A stretch of DNA of 64,000 bases from Pseudomonas protegens (GTDB taxonomy: Bacteria; Pseudomonadota; Gammaproteobacteria; Pseudomonadales; Pseudomonadaceae), in the NCBI RefSeq assembly GCF_013407925.2, contig NZ_CP060201.1, positions 3,472,001-3,536,000 of the forward strand. Reading direction: 5' to 3'. Within the stretch, counting starts at the first letter, position 1, and every line of letters starts with the position of its first letter. Below, in pieces: positions 53,257 through 64,000 of the stretch. The notes beneath the pieces are model-generated. The model made no database searches. It worked only from the letters and a program-made list of their open reading frames with translations, and had not been told where the DNA came from. The position numbers and the translations under genes were made by a program.

Positions 53257-53922
53257 TTATTCGCCTTCGTGGGTCAGTTCCAGCACCCGGTCCACCAGCT
53301 TGTTGATGCCCGAGGCGGCTTCGCTGATCGATTGCGCCAGCATGTAGGCCGGTGTGCTTACCAGTTTGCGCGCGGTGTCTTCGACGATGTCGCCCACCGC
53401 GCATTCGGCGTGGCTGGCGCCCATCTTGCCCAGGGCCGCGGCGGTGTCGGCATCGTTGCCGATGGTGCAGGTCACGCCCGGACCGTAGATCTTCGCCGCC
53501 AGGGCCGGGGCGATGCACATCAGGCCCACCGGCTTGCCGGCTTCGGCAAAGGCCTCGGCCAGGGCCAGGACGTCGGCCTGGACCGTGCAGGCCGCACCTT
53601 CGGTGGCGAAGCTGGACAGATTCTTGGCGGCGCCGAAGCCGCCGGGAATGATCAGCGCGTCGAAATCCTCGACGTTGGCTTCAGCCAGGTCCTTGACCTG
53701 GCCACGGGCAATGCGCGCCGATTCCACCAGCACGTTGCGGGTTTCGGCCATGGTTTCACCGGTCAGGTGGTTGAGCACATGCATCTGCGGGATGTTCGGG
53801 GCAAAGCACTGCACCTGGGCACCACGCTGGTCGAGGCGCAGCAGGGTGATCACGCTCTCGTGGATCTCGGCACCGTCGAACACGCCGCAACCGGAAAGGA
53901 TCACTGCAACTTTTTTGCTCAT
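53257..53922 (-). CDS. elbB: ElbB, glyoxalase-like class I glutamine-amidotransferase-fold protein
   Basis: A 221-residue member of the DJ-1/PfpI superfamily. It starts MSKKVAVILSGCGVFDGAEIHESVITLLRLDQRGA, with the family-specific GVFDGAEIHE, and has the nucleophile elbow in GLMCIAPALAAKIYGPGVTCTIGND and the ALIIPGGFGAAKNLSSFA loop. E. coli ElbB has weak glyoxalase activity and was linked to isoprenoid production. Start at 53922 follows GGAGAAAC. Confidence 0.92.
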   Translation of the reverse strand: MSKKVAVILSGCGVFDGAEIHESVITLLRLDQRGAQVQCFAPNIPQMHVLNHLTGETMAETRNVLVESARIARGQVKDLAEANVEDFDALIIPGGFGAAKNLSSFATEGAACTVQADVLALAEAFAEAGKPVGLMCIAPALAAKIYGPGVTCTIGNDADTAAALGKMGASHAECAVGDIVEDTARKLVSTPAYMLAQSISEAASGINKLVDRVLELTHEGE

Positions 53923-53973
53923 GGTTGTTTCTCCAGGTTAAGGGTGCCGACAGCATGCCAAAGGACGGGCGTG

Positions 53974-54600
53974 TCACTCCACCGGTGTGGTCGAAGCCTT
54001 GGTCTTGTCCTGCGCGGCGGCTTGTTCGGCCTCGTAGACCTGCTTGGCCAGGCGGGCGTTCTTGAAACGCCGGCGCAACCACAGGCCGAAGCCCAGCACC
54101 AGCAGGGCGCCCAGGACCCACAGCTCGTACTTCTTGATACTGCCGAGCATGCCTTCCATGACCGCGCCGAAATGGTAGGCGGCCTGGGCCAGGGCCACGG
54201 CCCAGACGGCCGCGCCAATACCGTTGAGCAGCAGATAGCGGCCCGGCGGATAGCCGGACAGGCCTATGGCCACCGGCATCACGGTGCGCAGGCCATAGAC
54301 GAAGCGGAAGCTCAGCACCCAGATATCCGGATGCTTGCGGATATGCTCCAGCGCCCGATCGCCCATCATTTGCCAGCGCGGCTTGCGCGCCAGCAGCTTG
54401 CGGCCATGCTTGCGCCCCAGGAAGTACCACAGCTGGTCACCGGCGTAGCTGCCGAGGAAGGCGACGATCATCACCAGCTTGATATCCATGTACTCGCGGA
54501 ACGCAAGAAACCCGGCAAGAACCAGAATGGTTTCACCTTCGAAAAACGTGCCGAGAAAGAGGGCGAAGTAGCCGAAATCCTGAAGAAATTGTTGGAGCAT
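53974..54600 (-). CDS. DedA family inner-membrane protein
   Basis: A 208-residue membrane protein with the DedA motif FLGTFFEGETILVLAGFLAF, FLGSYAGDQLWYFLGRKHGRKL, the conserved FRFVYGLRTVMPVAIGLSGYPPGRYLLLNGIGAAVWA, and a hydrophobic C-terminus (WVLGALLVLGFGLWL) with a charged tail. DedA/UPF0043 proteins flip lipid carriers such as undecaprenyl phosphate. Start MLQQFLQDFGYFALF at 54600 is chosen by family alignment; the ribosome-binding site is weak. A longer in-frame reading continues through the hemB region on the opposite strand and is a shadow. Confidence 0.88.
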   Translation of the reverse strand: MLQQFLQDFGYFALFLGTFFEGETILVLAGFLAFREYMDIKLVMIVAFLGSYAGDQLWYFLGRKHGRKLLARKPRWQMMGDRALEHIRKHPDIWVLSFRFVYGLRTVMPVAIGLSGYPPGRYLLLNGIGAAVWAVALAQAAYHFGAVMEGMLGSIKKYELWVLGALLVLGFGLWLRRRFKNARLAKQVYEAEQAAAQDKTKASTTPVE

Positions 54601-54681
54601 TGTCTGGATGCTGGCGAAATGAACGCGCAGCCTACCCCTTCGACGACGTTCGGGAAAGTATCGAAATGTGTCTCGACGTGA

Positions 54682-55821
<1,140 letters not shown>

Positions 55822-55839
55822 CCCTCCCAGGAACACGCG

Positions 55840-58053
55840 ATGAATACTGAAGGACTCTCAGAAGTTGCCGTAAAAGACGCTCAGCCGGTGGTCGAGCCAG
55901 TGGTTGAAACCCCGCCGGAGCTGGAACCCGCGCCCGCGGTGGCCGAGGCGCCGCCGGCGCCGGCCATTGTCATCCCCAACCTGGATGACAGTAGCCTGTA
56001 CATTCACCGCGAGCTGTCGCAGTTGCAGTTCAACATCCGCGTGCTGGAACAGGCGCTGGACGAGTCCTACCCGCTGCTGGAGCGTCTGAAGTTCCTGCTG
56101 ATCTTCTCCAGCAACCTGGACGAGTTCTTCGAGATCCGCGTCGCCGGTCTGAAGAAGCAGATCACCTTCGCCCGTGAGCAGGCGGGCGCCGACGGCTTGC
56201 AGCCGCATCAGGCGCTGGCGCGGATCAGCGAGCTGGTGCACGGTCACGTCGACCGCCAGTACGCGATCCTCAATGACATCCTGTTGCCGGAACTGGAGAA
56301 GCACCAGATTCGCTTCATCCGTCGCCGCTACTGGACCACCAAGCTCAAGACCTGGGTCCGCCGCTACTTCCGCGACGAGATCGCGCCGATCATCACCCCG
56401 ATCGGCCTGGACCCGACGCACCCGTTCCCCTTGCTGGTGAACAAGAGCCTGAACTTCATCGTCGAGCTGGAAGGCATCGATGCCTTCGGTCGCGATTCGG
56501 GTCTTGCGATCATCCCGGCGCCGCGCCTGCTGCCGCGGATCATCAAGGTGCCGGAAGAAGTCGGCGGCCCTGGCGACAACTATGTGTTCCTCTCGTCGAT
56601 GATCCACGCCCACGCCGATGACCTGTTCCAGGGCATGAAGGTGAAAGGCTGCTATCAATTCCGCCTGACCCGTAACGCCGACCTGGCGGTGGACACCGAG
56701 GACGTCGAAGACCTGGCCCGCGCCCTGCGCGGCGAGCTGTTCTCCCGTCGCTACGGTGACGCGGTGCGTCTGGAAGTGGCCGACACCTGCCCCAAACACC
56801 TGTCGGACTACCTGCTCAAGCAGTTCAACCTGCACGAGACCGAGCTGTATCAGGTCAATGGCCCGGTGAACCTGACGCGGCTGTTCAGCATCACCGGCCT
56901 GGACAGCCACCCGGAACTGCAATACACCCCGTTCACCCCGCAGATCCCCAAGCTGCTGCAGAACAGCGAGAACATCTTCAGCGTCATCAGCAAGCAGGAC
57001 ATCCTGCTGCTGCACCCGTTCGAATCCTTCACCCCGGTGGTCGACCTGCTGCGCCAGGCCGCCAAGGACCCGCACGTGCTGGCGGTACGCCAGACCCTGT
57101 ACCGCAGTGGCGCCAACTCGGAGATCGTCGACGCCCTGGTGGATGCGGCGCGCAACGGCAAGGAAGTCACCGCGGTGATCGAACTGCGTGCGCGGTTTGA
57201 CGAAGAGTCCAACCTGCAGATGGCCAGCCGCCTGCAAGCGGCCGGCGCGGTGGTGATCTACGGCGTGGTGGGCTTCAAGACCCACGCCAAGATGATGCTG
57301 ATCCTGCGTCGCGAGGCCGGCGAGATCGTGCGTTATGCGCACCTGGGCACCGGCAACTACCACGCGGCCAACGCCCGTCTGTACACCGACTACAGCCTGC
57401 TGACCTCCGACGACGCCTTGTGCGAAGACGTCGGCAAGCTGTTCAGCCAGCTGATCGGCATGGGCAAGACCCTGCGCATGAAGAAGCTGCTGCACGCACC
57501 CTTCACCCTGAAGAAGGGCATGCTCGACATGATCGCCCGGGAGACTCAGTTCGCCCTGGACGGCAAGCCGGCGCACATCATTGCCAAGTTCAACTCGCTG
57601 ACCGATCCGAAGATCATCCGCGCCTTGTACAAGGCCAGCCAGTCCGGCGTGCGCATCGATCTGGTGGTGCGTGGCATGTGCTGCCTGCGTCCGGGGATTG
57701 CCGGGGTCTCGCACAACATCCATGTGCGTTCGATCATCGGCCGCTTCCTGGAGCACACCCGGGTGTTCTACTTCCTCAACGGCGGCGAGGAGCAGATGTT
57801 CCTTTCCAGCGCCGACTGGATGGAGCGCAACCTCGACAAGCGGGTCGAGACCTGCTTCCCGGTGGAAGGCAAGAAGCTGATCCTGCGGGTCAAGAAAGAG
57901 CTGGAAAGCTATCTCACCGATAACACCCACAGCTGGAGCCTGCAGTCCGACGGCCGTTACATCCGCAACACGCCGACCGGCAACCAGAACCCGCGCAGCG
58001 CCCAGGCGACCTTGCTGGAGCGTCTTGGCAGCCCGGTGTTGCCGGTGCGCTAA
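55840..58053 (+). CDS. ppk: Polyphosphate kinase 1
   Basis: A 737-residue enzyme making polyphosphate from ATP. The Ala/Pro-rich extension (1-45) is unlike E. coli PPK and precedes the N domain ([23 protein letters not shown]). The two catalytic His sites are [40 protein letters not shown] and [43 protein letters not shown]. Ends 23 bp before a strong terminator; ppx is convergent beyond a REPIN. Confidence 0.96.
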   Translation: MNTEGLSEVAVKDAQPVVEPVVETPPELEPAPAVAEAPPAPAIVIPNLDDSSLYIHRELSQLQFNIRVLEQALDESYPLLERLKFLLIFSSNLDEFFEIRVAGLKKQITFAREQAGADGLQPHQALARISELVHGHVDRQYAILNDILLPELEKHQIRFIRRRYWTTKLKTWVRRYFRDEIAPIITPIGLDPTHPFPLLVNKSLNFIVELEGIDAFGRDSGLAIIPAPRLLPRIIKVPEEVGGPGDNYVFLSSMIHAHADDLFQGMKVKGCYQFRLTRNADLAVDTEDVEDLARALRGELFSRRYGDAVRLEVADTCPKHLSDYLLKQFNLHETELYQVNGPVNLTRLFSITGLDSHPELQYTPFTPQIPKLLQNSENIFSVISKQDILLLHPFESFTPVVDLLRQAAKDPHVLAVRQTLYRSGANSEIVDALVDAARNGKEVTAVIELRARFDEESNLQMASRLQAAGAVVIYGVVGFKTHAKMMLILRREAGEIVRYAHLGTGNYHAANARLYTDYSLLTSDDALCEDVGKLFSQLIGMGKTLRMKKLLHAPFTLKKGMLDMIARETQFALDGKPAHIIAKFNSLTDPKIIRALYKASQSGVRIDLVVRGMCCLRPGIAGVSHNIHVRSIIGRFLEHTRVFYFLNGGEEQMFLSSADWMERNLDKRVETCFPVEGKKLILRVKKELESYLTDNTHSWSLQSDGRYIRNTPTGNQNPRSAQATLLERLGSPVLPVR

Positions 58054-58076
58054 GCGCCTCAAGCGTCGTAGCTAAT

Positions 58077-58112
58077 AAAAAGGCCAGCCCGATCATCGGG
58101 CTGGCCTTTTTA
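58077..58112. terminator. Terminator of ppk
   Basis: AAAAAGGCCAGCCCGA...TCGGGCTGGCCTTTTT: a perfect 11-bp stem with a 3-base loop and T run. Confidence 0.92.
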
Positions 58113-58130
58113 TTGTGGCTTGCAAGAGGC

Positions 58131-58215
58131 TGTAGGAGCTGGCTTGCCAGCGAAGACGTCCCTGCGAGTGATGCAAGGTTTCGCGGCCTGTTCGCCGGCA
58201 AGCCGGCTCCTACAG
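58131..58215. repeat. REPIN between ppk and ppx
   Basis: TGTAGGAGCTGGCTTGCCAG and GCCGGCAAGCCGGCTCCTAC form an inverted REP doublet with about 40 bp between, the same family and layout as at 3201-3283. Confidence 0.9.
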
Positions 58216-58228
58216 GTCCGTGGCAGGG

Positions 58229-59731
58229 TCAGCGGACGTTGAGCACGATGCCGACCCGGGTCAGCCATTCGGCTTCCAGGGCGAAATCGGCCTGGGTCAG
58301 CTGGTTTTCATCCAGCCAGTGTTCCGGGAACTCCACGTCCAACTGATCGCCGCTGGCGCGCAGGCTCACCTGGGGCATCTGCTGGGTGCCGCGGATGTGG
58401 TGGAACAGGATGGCAAAGCGCAGCAGCACGCACAGACGGATCAGCTTGATGCCGTCGTCGCCGAACTCGGCGAATTTTTCCTTGGGAATGTTGCGGCGGT
58501 GGCCACGCACCAGCAGCGCCAGCATCTGCTGGTCTTCCCGGGAGAAGCCGGCCAGGTCCGAGTGCTCGATCAGGTAGGCGCCGTGCTTGTGGTAGTGGTA
58601 GTGGGCGATATCCAGGCCCACTTCGTGGACCTTGGCGGCCCAGCCCAGCAGTTCGCGCCAGACGCCGTCTTCCAGGTCCCAGTCCGCGGCGACCTGGTCG
58701 AAGGCGCGCAGGGCCTTGCCCTCGACGCGCGAGGCCTGTTCCAGGTCGACGTGGTAGCGCTCCATCAGCGAGCTGAGGGTGCGTTCGCGGACGTCTTCGT
58801 GGTGGTGACGACCCAGCAGGTCGTAGAGCACGCCTTCACGCAGGGCGCCTTCGCAGTGGTCCATGCGTTGCAGTTCCAGGGCGTCGAAGATGGCTTCGAG
58901 AATCGCCAGGCCCGCCGGGAAGATCGCCCGGCGGTCGGGCTTGATGCCTTCGAAGTCGATCTTCTCGGCATCCCCCAGCTTGAACAGCTTTCGCTTGAGC
59001 CAGGCCAGGCCCTCGGCGTTGACCTCGCCACTGCCCTGGCCGCCGGCCTTGAGGGCCAGGCCGATGGCGCGGATGGTTCCGGACGAGCCGATGGCTTCGT
59101 CCCAGGTCAGGCGATGCAGGGCATGTTCGATGCTCATGATCTCCAGGCGCGCGGCGGTGTAGGCCTGGGCGTAGCGGGCCGGGGTGATCTTGCCGTCGCG
59201 GAAGTAGCGCTGGGTAAAGCTCACGCAACCCATCTGCAGGCTCTCGCGCAGCAGGGGCTCGAAGCGCTGGCCGATGATGAATTCGGTACTGCCGCCGCCG
59301 ATGTCGGCCACCAGGCGCTTGCCCGGGGTATCGGCGAGGGTGTGGGACACCCCGAGGTAGATCAGGCGGGCCTCTTCACGGCCGGAGATGACCTCCACCG
59401 GGTGGCCGAGGATCTCTTCGGCGCGGCGAATGAACTCGCCACGGTTGCGCGCCTCGCGCAGGGCGTTGGTGCCGACGATACGCACGGTGCCCGGCGGCAT
59501 GCCGTTGATCAGTTGGGCGAAGCGCTTGAGGCAGTCGAGCCCGCGCTGCATGGATTCTTCGTTGAGCTGGCGTTCTTCGTCGATGCCGGCGGCCAGTTGA
59601 ACCTTTTCTCCGAGCCGCTCGAGAATGCGGATTTCACCGTTCCGGGCCTTGGCCACGACCATGTGAAAGCTGTTGGAGCCCAGATCGATCGCGGCGATCA
59701 GGGACAGATTCTTGGCTTGGGATTGGGGCAT
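58229..59731 (-). CDS. ppx: Exopolyphosphatase
   Basis: A 500-residue Ppx/GppA phosphatase degrading polyphosphate made by Ppk. The actin-like N-terminus [38 protein letters not shown], the second phosphate loop [15 protein letters not shown] and the HD-like C-terminal part ([33 protein letters not shown]) are complete. Start [10 protein letters not shown] at 59731 matches the family. Convergent with ppk. Confidence 0.95.
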   Translation of the reverse strand: MPQSQAKNLSLIAAIDLGSNSFHMVVAKARNGEIRILERLGEKVQLAAGIDEERQLNEESMQRGLDCLKRFAQLINGMPPGTVRIVGTNALREARNRGEFIRRAEEILGHPVEVISGREEARLIYLGVSHTLADTPGKRLVADIGGGSTEFIIGQRFEPLLRESLQMGCVSFTQRYFRDGKITPARYAQAYTAARLEIMSIEHALHRLTWDEAIGSSGTIRAIGLALKAGGQGSGEVNAEGLAWLKRKLFKLGDAEKIDFEGIKPDRRAIFPAGLAILEAIFDALELQRMDHCEGALREGVLYDLLGRHHHEDVRERTLSSLMERYHVDLEQASRVEGKALRAFDQVAADWDLEDGVWRELLGWAAKVHEVGLDIAHYHYHKHGAYLIEHSDLAGFSREDQQMLALLVRGHRRNIPKEKFAEFGDDGIKLIRLCVLLRFAILFHHIRGTQQMPQVSLRASGDQLDVEFPEHWLDENQLTQADFALEAEWLTRVGIVLNVR

Positions 59732-59885
59732 GGTTGGGGGTCTCGGTCGATAACCTCGCCATCCTGCCACGATCAACGGCCTGCGCCAACGCGCAGTGTC
59801 CAATGCGTTGATTCAACGCACAAAACCCGTGGCAGGCGATGCTCTCGCTGTTTGCCGGCCAGCCGGCTGTTGCGAACGAGCCGCC

Positions 59886-60620
59886 TCAAGCCGGCTCGGT
59901 GCTGCCGATGAAGTTCGCCAGTTCGGCGGTCTGCGGGTTGGCGAACAGTAGTTTCGGATCGCCCACTTCGTGGACCTTGCCCTGGTGCATGAACACCAGT
60001 TTGTCGCCGACCTCCCGGGCAAAGCGCATTTCATGGGTGACCATGATCAGGGTCATGCCGTCCCGGGCCAGCTGGCGCACCACGCTGAGCACTTCATTGA
60101 CCAGCTCCGGATCCAGGGCCGAGGTGATCTCGTCGCACAGCAGCACCTTGGGCGACATCGCCAGGGCCCGGGCAATGGCGACCCGTTGCTGCTGGCCGCC
60201 GGACAGCCGATCTGGAAACGCATCGAACTTCTCCGCCAGGCCGACCCGGGCCAGCATCTGCCGCGCCAGCTCGGCAGCCCGGGCCTTGGGCACCTTTTGC
60301 ACCACTTGCGGGGCGAGCATCACGTTCTCGCCCACGCTCAGGTGAGGGAACAGGTTGAACTGCTGGAACACCATGCCGACCTTCTGACGCAGGCTGCGCA
60401 GATCGGCGCGGGCGGCGTCCAGGTATTCGCCGTCGACCTCGATCACCCCGTCGTTGATCGACTCCAGGCCGTTGAGGGTGCGCAGCAGGGTGCTCTTGCC
60501 CGAGCCGCTGCGCCCGATGATCGCCACCACCTGGCCTTCCTCGATGCTCAGGTCGATGCCTTTGAGCACATGGTGGTCGCCGTAGTATTTATGCAGGGCG
60601 GAAATTCTAAGCAGAGGCAT
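59886..60620 (-). CDS. Polar amino-acid ABC transporter, ATP-binding protein
   Basis: A 244-residue ATPase of the HisP/GlnQ group. Walker A IIGRSGSGKSTLL, Q-loop FQQFNLFPHLS, signature LSGGQQQRVAIARAL, Walker B VLLCDEITSALDPEL and the H-loop VTHEMRFA are intact. Last gene of a four-gene operon; its ATG lies 14 bases inside the preceding permease, with GGAGACTGC upstream. Substrate is a polar amino acid, not identified. Confidence 0.95.
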   Translation of the reverse strand: MPLLRISALHKYYGDHHVLKGIDLSIEEGQVVAIIGRSGSGKSTLLRTLNGLESINDGVIEVDGEYLDAARADLRSLRQKVGMVFQQFNLFPHLSVGENVMLAPQVVQKVPKARAAELARQMLARVGLAEKFDAFPDRLSGGQQQRVAIARALAMSPKVLLCDEITSALDPELVNEVLSVVRQLARDGMTLIMVTHEMRFAREVGDKLVFMHQGKVHEVGDPKLLFANPQTAELANFIGSTEPA

Positions 60621-61257
60621 GCAGTCTCCTTTCCAGGTAGCGGGCACTGAGGGACAGGGGGTAGCAGAGCAGGAAGTAACCGAGGGCCACCAGGCCGTAG
60701 ACCATGAAGGGCTCGAAGGTGGCGTTGGCCAGCATGCTGCCGGTCTTGGTCAGCTCGGTGAAACCGATGATCGAGGTCACCGCGGTGCCTTTGACCACTT
60801 GCACCGAGAAGCCCACGGTGGGCGCCACGGCGATACGCAGCGCTTGCGGCAGGATTACGTAGCGCAGTTGCTCATAGGAATTGAGCGCCAGGCTCGACGA
60901 GGCTTCCCACTGCCCATGGGGAATCGACTCGACGCAACCGCGCCAGATCTCCGCCAGGTAGGCGCTGGTGAACAGGGTCAGGGCGATGGCGGCGGCCAGC
61001 CAGGGCGAGATATCCACACCCAGCAGGGCGATGCCGAAGAACACCAGGAACAGCTGCATCAGCAGCGGTGTGCCCTGGAACAGTTCTATATAGAGGCGGG
61101 CGCAGGAGCGGGCCCAGCCCTTGTCGGAGATTCGCAGGGTCATGACCAGCAGGCCGATCAGGCCGCCGCCGACAAAGGCCACCAGGGACAGCAGCAGCGT
61201 CCATTGCAGGCCGCTGAGCAGGTTGCGCAGGATGTCCCAGAAACTGAAGTCGCTCAT
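60607..61257 (-). CDS. Polar amino-acid ABC transporter, permease 2
   Basis: A 216-residue inner-membrane subunit with five helices. The HisM-type EAA loop ESIPHGQWEASSSLALNSYEQLRYVILPQALRIAVAP is present. Start MSDFSFWDILRNLLSGLQWTLLLS at 61257 overlaps the stop of permease 1 (ATGA), so the two are translationally coupled. Both permeases differ, suggesting a heterodimeric pore. Confidence 0.92.
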   Translation of the reverse strand: MSDFSFWDILRNLLSGLQWTLLLSLVAFVGGGLIGLLVMTLRISDKGWARSCARLYIELFQGTPLLMQLFLVFFGIALLGVDISPWLAAAIALTLFTSAYLAEIWRGCVESIPHGQWEASSSLALNSYEQLRYVILPQALRIAVAPTVGFSVQVVKGTAVTSIIGFTELTKTGSMLANATFEPFMVYGLVALGYFLLCYPLSLSARYLERRLHASA

Positions 61258-61922
61258 CGGCTGTTCCTCAGGATGTAGCGCTGGCCGATCCAGTTCAGCC
61301 ACTGGCGGATCAGCAGGGCCATGCACAGGTAGATCAGGGTGGTCAGGGCGTAGGTTTCAAAGGCGCGGAAGTTGCGCGACTGGATGAAGTTGGCGGCGAA
61401 GCTCAGCTCTTCGGTGGCGATCTGCGAGCACACCGCAGAACCCAGCATGACGATGATGATCTGGCTGCACAGGGCCGGCCAGACCTTGCCCAGGGCCGGT
61501 AGCAGTACTACGTGGCGAAACGCCTCGAAGCGGCTCATGGCCAGGGCCGCGGCGGCTTCCAGCTGGCCCTTGGGAATCGCCTGGATGCCGGCGCGGATGA
61601 TTTCCGTGGAATAGGCGCCGAGGTTGATCACCATGGCCAGCACCGCCGCCTGCCACTCGGAAATCTGCAGGCCCAGGGACGGCAGGCCGAAGAAGATGAA
61701 AAACAACTGCACCAGGAACGGGGTGTTGCGGATCAGCTCGACGTAGACGCCGAAGATCGTCGCCAGGGGCTGAATCCGCCAGGCCCGCACCAGGGCGCCA
61801 ATGATCCCCAGGCTGACCCCGAGCAAGGTGCCGATGGCGGTCAGCTCCAGGGTGAACAGCGCGCCGCGCAGCAGCAGGCCGGTGTTTTCCAGCACCGGCA
61901 GGAAGTCGAACTGATAAGCCAT
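61254..61922 (-). CDS. Polar amino-acid ABC transporter, permease 1
   Basis: A 222-residue inner-membrane subunit. The EAA loop is QAIPKGQLEAAAALAMSRFEAFRHVVLLPALGKVWPAL. The ATG at 61922 is preferred over an in-frame TTG at 61928 because CGGAG lies seven bases before the ATG. The substrate-binding protein gene ends 21 bp upstream. Confidence 0.92.
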   Translation of the reverse strand: MAYQFDFLPVLENTGLLLRGALFTLELTAIGTLLGVSLGIIGALVRAWRIQPLATIFGVYVELIRNTPFLVQLFFIFFGLPSLGLQISEWQAAVLAMVINLGAYSTEIIRAGIQAIPKGQLEAAAALAMSRFEAFRHVVLLPALGKVWPALCSQIIIVMLGSAVCSQIATEELSFAANFIQSRNFRAFETYALTTLIYLCMALLIRQWLNWIGQRYILRNSR

Positions 61923-61943
61923 GCTCAAGCTCCGGGCGGGCGG

Positions 61944-62729
61944 TCAAAGGTCGGCCGGCAGCGGCTCCTTGAGCCACTGCTGGGAGTTCTTCTCCAGGGC
62001 GCCGTCGGCCTTGGCGGCCGTGAGGATCTGGTTGACCTTGTCCAGCAGCTCCGGCTGGTTCTTGTTCACCCCGACGTAGACCGGCGAGTCCTTGAGCTTG
62101 ATCTTCATCGCCGGGATGCGTTTCGGATTGCGCTGGCTGATGGCGACCATCACCACGTTGCCGCTGGCGATCAGGTCGACCTGGCCGGCGAGGTAGGCGG
62201 CGATGGTCGAGTTGTTGTCCTCGAAGCGCTTGATGGTCGCGCCCTGGGGCGCCACGGCGGTCAGTTCGATGTCCTCGATGGCGCCGCGGGTGACGCTGAT
62301 GGTCTTGCCCTTGAGGTCGCCGAGGCTGGCGATGGCCGCGTCGGGCGGGCCGAACACCGCGAGGTAGAAGGGCGCGTAGGCTTTCGAGAAGTCGATGACC
62401 TTTTCCCGCTCGGGGTTCTTGCCGAGGCTGGAAATCACCAGGTCGACCTTGCCGGTGGTGAGGAACGGGATGCGGTTGGTGCTGTTGACCGGGGTCAGCT
62501 CCAGCTTGACCTTGAGTTGCTCGGCCAGCAGGCGTGCGGTGTCGATGTCCAGGCCGCGGGGCTGCATGTCCGGGCCCACCGAGCCGAACGGCGGGAAATC
62601 CTGGGGCACGGCCACCTTGAGGGTGCCGCGGGCGATCACCTCGTCCAGGGCGCTGGCCTGGGCCGGGGCCTGGCTCAGCAGCAGGCTGGCGAACAGGGCA
62701 GAGAGCAGGGCGCAACAGCGTTTGGTCAT
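61944..62729 (-). CDS. Polar amino-acid ABC transporter, substrate-binding protein
   Basis: A 261-residue periplasmic protein of SBP family 3. Signal peptide MTKRCCALLSALFASLLLSQAPAQASA; mature opening ARGTLKVAVPQDFPPFGSVGPDMQPRGLDIDTARLLAEQL is typical of amino-acid binders, with the carboxylate-binding Arg in NPEREKVIDFS. No cysteine lipobox. First gene of the operon; start at 62729 has GGAGATTC upstream. Diverges from the FadR-type gene 253 bp away, with a 15-bp dyad between them. Confidence 0.92.
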   Translation of the reverse strand: MTKRCCALLSALFASLLLSQAPAQASALDEVIARGTLKVAVPQDFPPFGSVGPDMQPRGLDIDTARLLAEQLKVKLELTPVNSTNRIPFLTTGKVDLVISSLGKNPEREKVIDFSKAYAPFYLAVFGPPDAAIASLGDLKGKTISVTRGAIEDIELTAVAPQGATIKRFEDNNSTIAAYLAGQVDLIASGNVVMVAISQRNPKRIPAMKIKLKDSPVYVGVNKNQPELLDKVNQILTAAKADGALEKNSQQWLKEPLPADL

Positions 62730-62841
62730 GGCGAATCTCCGCAAGTCTTGGGAAGTGAATGCTGTGTGGCGACAGAGCACAGGCCATGCCAAGACCCGGA
62801 AAAGGCCGTGGAACTGCGGTTTGCAGTGGCTTTTCGGTCTT

Positions 62842-62856
62842 ACTGGTCTGAACAGT
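62842..62856. promoter_or_regulatory. Candidate GntR-type operator
   Basis: ACTGGTCTGAACAGT is a near-perfect 15-bp dyad (12 of 14 symmetric positions) lying midway between the binding-protein gene (113 bp) and the regulator gene (127 bp), as expected for a FadR-type operator. Confidence 0.55.
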
Positions 62857-62982
62857 TGGAGGCCTTTTCGCACCTGGATCGAGCATCGCGGGGCCGCGCC
62901 GAACCCCCGTGGGGCACGACTTGCCGGGTTCGGCGAATAGCTTTACAAGGGAGCTTTTCCCGCACCGGTCAGCCGCCAATCC

Positions 62983-63687
62983 ATGAACTCGATCACCCGT
63001 GCCGTACCCGAAGTGGCCCTGCAAGCCATTCGCCAATTGATCACCGAACGGGGCTTCGGTCCGGGGGATGCGCTGCCCTCGCAGCGGGAGCTGGCGGTGC
63101 AACTGGGGGTCAGCCGGGCGTCGCTGCGCGAGGCCTTGTCATCCTTGAGCGCCCTGGGGCTGATCAGTGTGCAGCCGGGCAAGGGGGTGTTCGTCCAGGC
63201 GCCGGAAACCCTGCCTGCCGGTGCCGGATTGAGCTGGCCGTTCGCCGCCCAGGCTTCGCCTGTGGATATCTTTCAGTTGCGTTATGCCCTGGAGGGGTTC
63301 GCTGCGGGCCTGGCGGCGGTGACCCTGACCGCCGATGAGCTGGATGTGCTGGAAGACAATGTGCAGGCCATGCGCCGTGAGTTGCGGGCCGGGGATTTCG
63401 AGGCGGCGGCGCGGCTGGACTTCGAGTTTCACCAGAAGATCCTCCTGGCCAGCGGCAATCAGGCGATGCTGAGCATCCTCAGCGCCAGTGCCGAGATCTT
63501 TCTGGAGAGTCAGAAGCTACCGTTCATCCGCCCCGAGCGGGCCATGGAAACCTGGCAAGAGCATCGCAAGATCCTCCGGGCCCTGGTCCGGCACGCTTGC
63601 GGAGCGGCGCAAAAGGCCATGCAGGAGCATGTGCGCAATGCGGCCCTGCGCACTGGAATCGCCTTCGTCACCCCCGCATCTTCCTGA
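62983..63687 (+). CDS. GntR/FadR-family transcriptional regulator
   Basis: A 234-residue regulator. The winged HTH is VALQAIRQLITERGFGPGDALPSQRELAVQLGVSRASLREALSSLSALGLISVQPGKGVFVQ, the FadR subgroup. The C-terminal FCD domain has the metal-binding pattern: DFEFHQKILLASGNQAML, later EHRKILRALVRHACGAAQKAMQEHV with two His. FCD regulators often sense carboxylic or amino acids. Divergent from the amino-acid importer, which it probably controls. ATG at 62983; ribosome-binding site poor. Confidence 0.92.
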   Translation: MNSITRAVPEVALQAIRQLITERGFGPGDALPSQRELAVQLGVSRASLREALSSLSALGLISVQPGKGVFVQAPETLPAGAGLSWPFAAQASPVDIFQLRYALEGFAAGLAAVTLTADELDVLEDNVQAMRRELRAGDFEAAARLDFEFHQKILLASGNQAMLSILSASAEIFLESQKLPFIRPERAMETWQEHRKILRALVRHACGAAQKAMQEHVRNAALRTGIAFVTPASS

Positions 63688-63807
63688 GCTGAGCTATACC
63701 CAAACTCATGGGTCACCATAGTGAGAGTCAATCATCTCCGGCTTCCTGAACGCGGGAAGGGCAGATATGATGGGCCACGTTTTTTTGCTTACAACCTGGA
63801 GAATTCC

Positions 63808-64000
63808 ATGAGCAGCGATCTTATCAAACACGTCAGCGACGCCAGCTTCGAGGCCGACGTACTCAAAGCCGAAGGCGCTGTACTGGTCGACTACTGGGCT
63901 GAGTGGTGCGGCCCATGCAAAATGATCGCTCCGGTTCTGGACGAAATTGCTGAAACCTACAAAGGCAAACTGACCGTCGCCAAGCTGAACATCGACGAAA
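63808..64000 (+). CDS. trxA: Thioredoxin 1 (3' partial)
   Basis: The window ends 64 codons into the gene: [64 protein letters not shown]. The catalytic WCGPCK is intact at about residues 33-38. GGAG lies ten bases before the ATG at 63808. Rho probably follows outside the window, as in P. aeruginosa. Confidence 0.96.
   Translation, partial: MSSDLIKHVSDASFEADVLKAEGAVLVDYWAEWCGPCKMIAPVLDEIAETYKGKLTVAKLNIDE

Overview
The window is about 63-64 kb of densely packed, GC-rich Pseudomonas core chromosome. Gene order follows what I recall of the P. aeruginosa PAO1 block from pauR to trxA (pauR, cycB, xpt, rep, an EAL/GGDEF gene, a MATE pump, comM, glnK-amtB, sutA, xerC-dapF-lysA-lppL, cyaY, rnk, cyaA, argH, algR-hemCDXY, algQ, algP, FTR1, hemB, ppk, ppx, trxA). 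The REP families, and the accessory insertions relative to that order, fit the P. fluorescens complex (P. protegens/chlororaphis-like) better than P. aeruginosa. The species call is an inference. No rRNA, tRNA, CRISPR array, prophage or insertion sequence was seen.

Layout. 1-7.9 kb: a polyamine-type XRE/cupin regulator (5' end outside the window), cytochrome c5, an acetyl-CoA hydrolase/transferase, xanthine phosphoribosyltransferase, Rep helicase and a GGDEF/EAL protein behind a Fur-like box. 8-15.6 kb: a MATE pump diverging from a LysR regulator, a chemoreceptor, an ABC membrane-domain-only protein diverging from a TetR regulator through two clean palindromes, and a DUF4432 sugar-epimerase-like protein. 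15.6-20.7 kb: comM, ubiK, glnK-amtB with a textbook-spaced NtrC/sigma54 control region, yjbQ, sutA. 20.8-26.2 kb: the lppL-lysA-dapF-DUF484-xerC-HAD operon facing cyaY. 26.4-32.8 kb: rnk, cyaA, small proteins, a glutathione S-transferase and argH.

33-42 kb: algR followed by hemCDXY, but the usual sensor kinase gene algZ/fimS is absent between argH and algR and is replaced by 625 bp of non-coding DNA. Then a DsbB-like protein lacking one catalytic cysteine, algQ/rsd, an FKBP isomerase and the lysine/alanine/proline-repeat protein AlgP. 42-45.5 kb: ABC-F ATPase, small MscS channel, LysE exporter. 45.6-50.4 kb: an accessory cluster of envelope proteins, all leftward: two paralogous COG3014-type lipoproteins, a YcfL-like lipoprotein, an LpoB-like lipoprotein and a CsgG-like secreted protein. 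This is the best candidate for a poorly described system in the window. 50.7-59.7 kb: a cytochrome-FTR1 iron permease, a DUF188 protein, elbB, a DedA protein, hemB, ppk and ppx. 59.9-64 kb: a polar amino-acid ABC importer operon diverging from a FadR-type GntR regulator, and the start of trxA.

Themes: nitrogen sensing (glnK/amtB), second messengers (cyclic-di-GMP enzyme, adenylate cyclase, polyphosphate turnover), heme synthesis (hemB, hemCDXY) and envelope maintenance. Gene starts were chosen from ribosome-binding sites and family alignments from memory; no database search was run.
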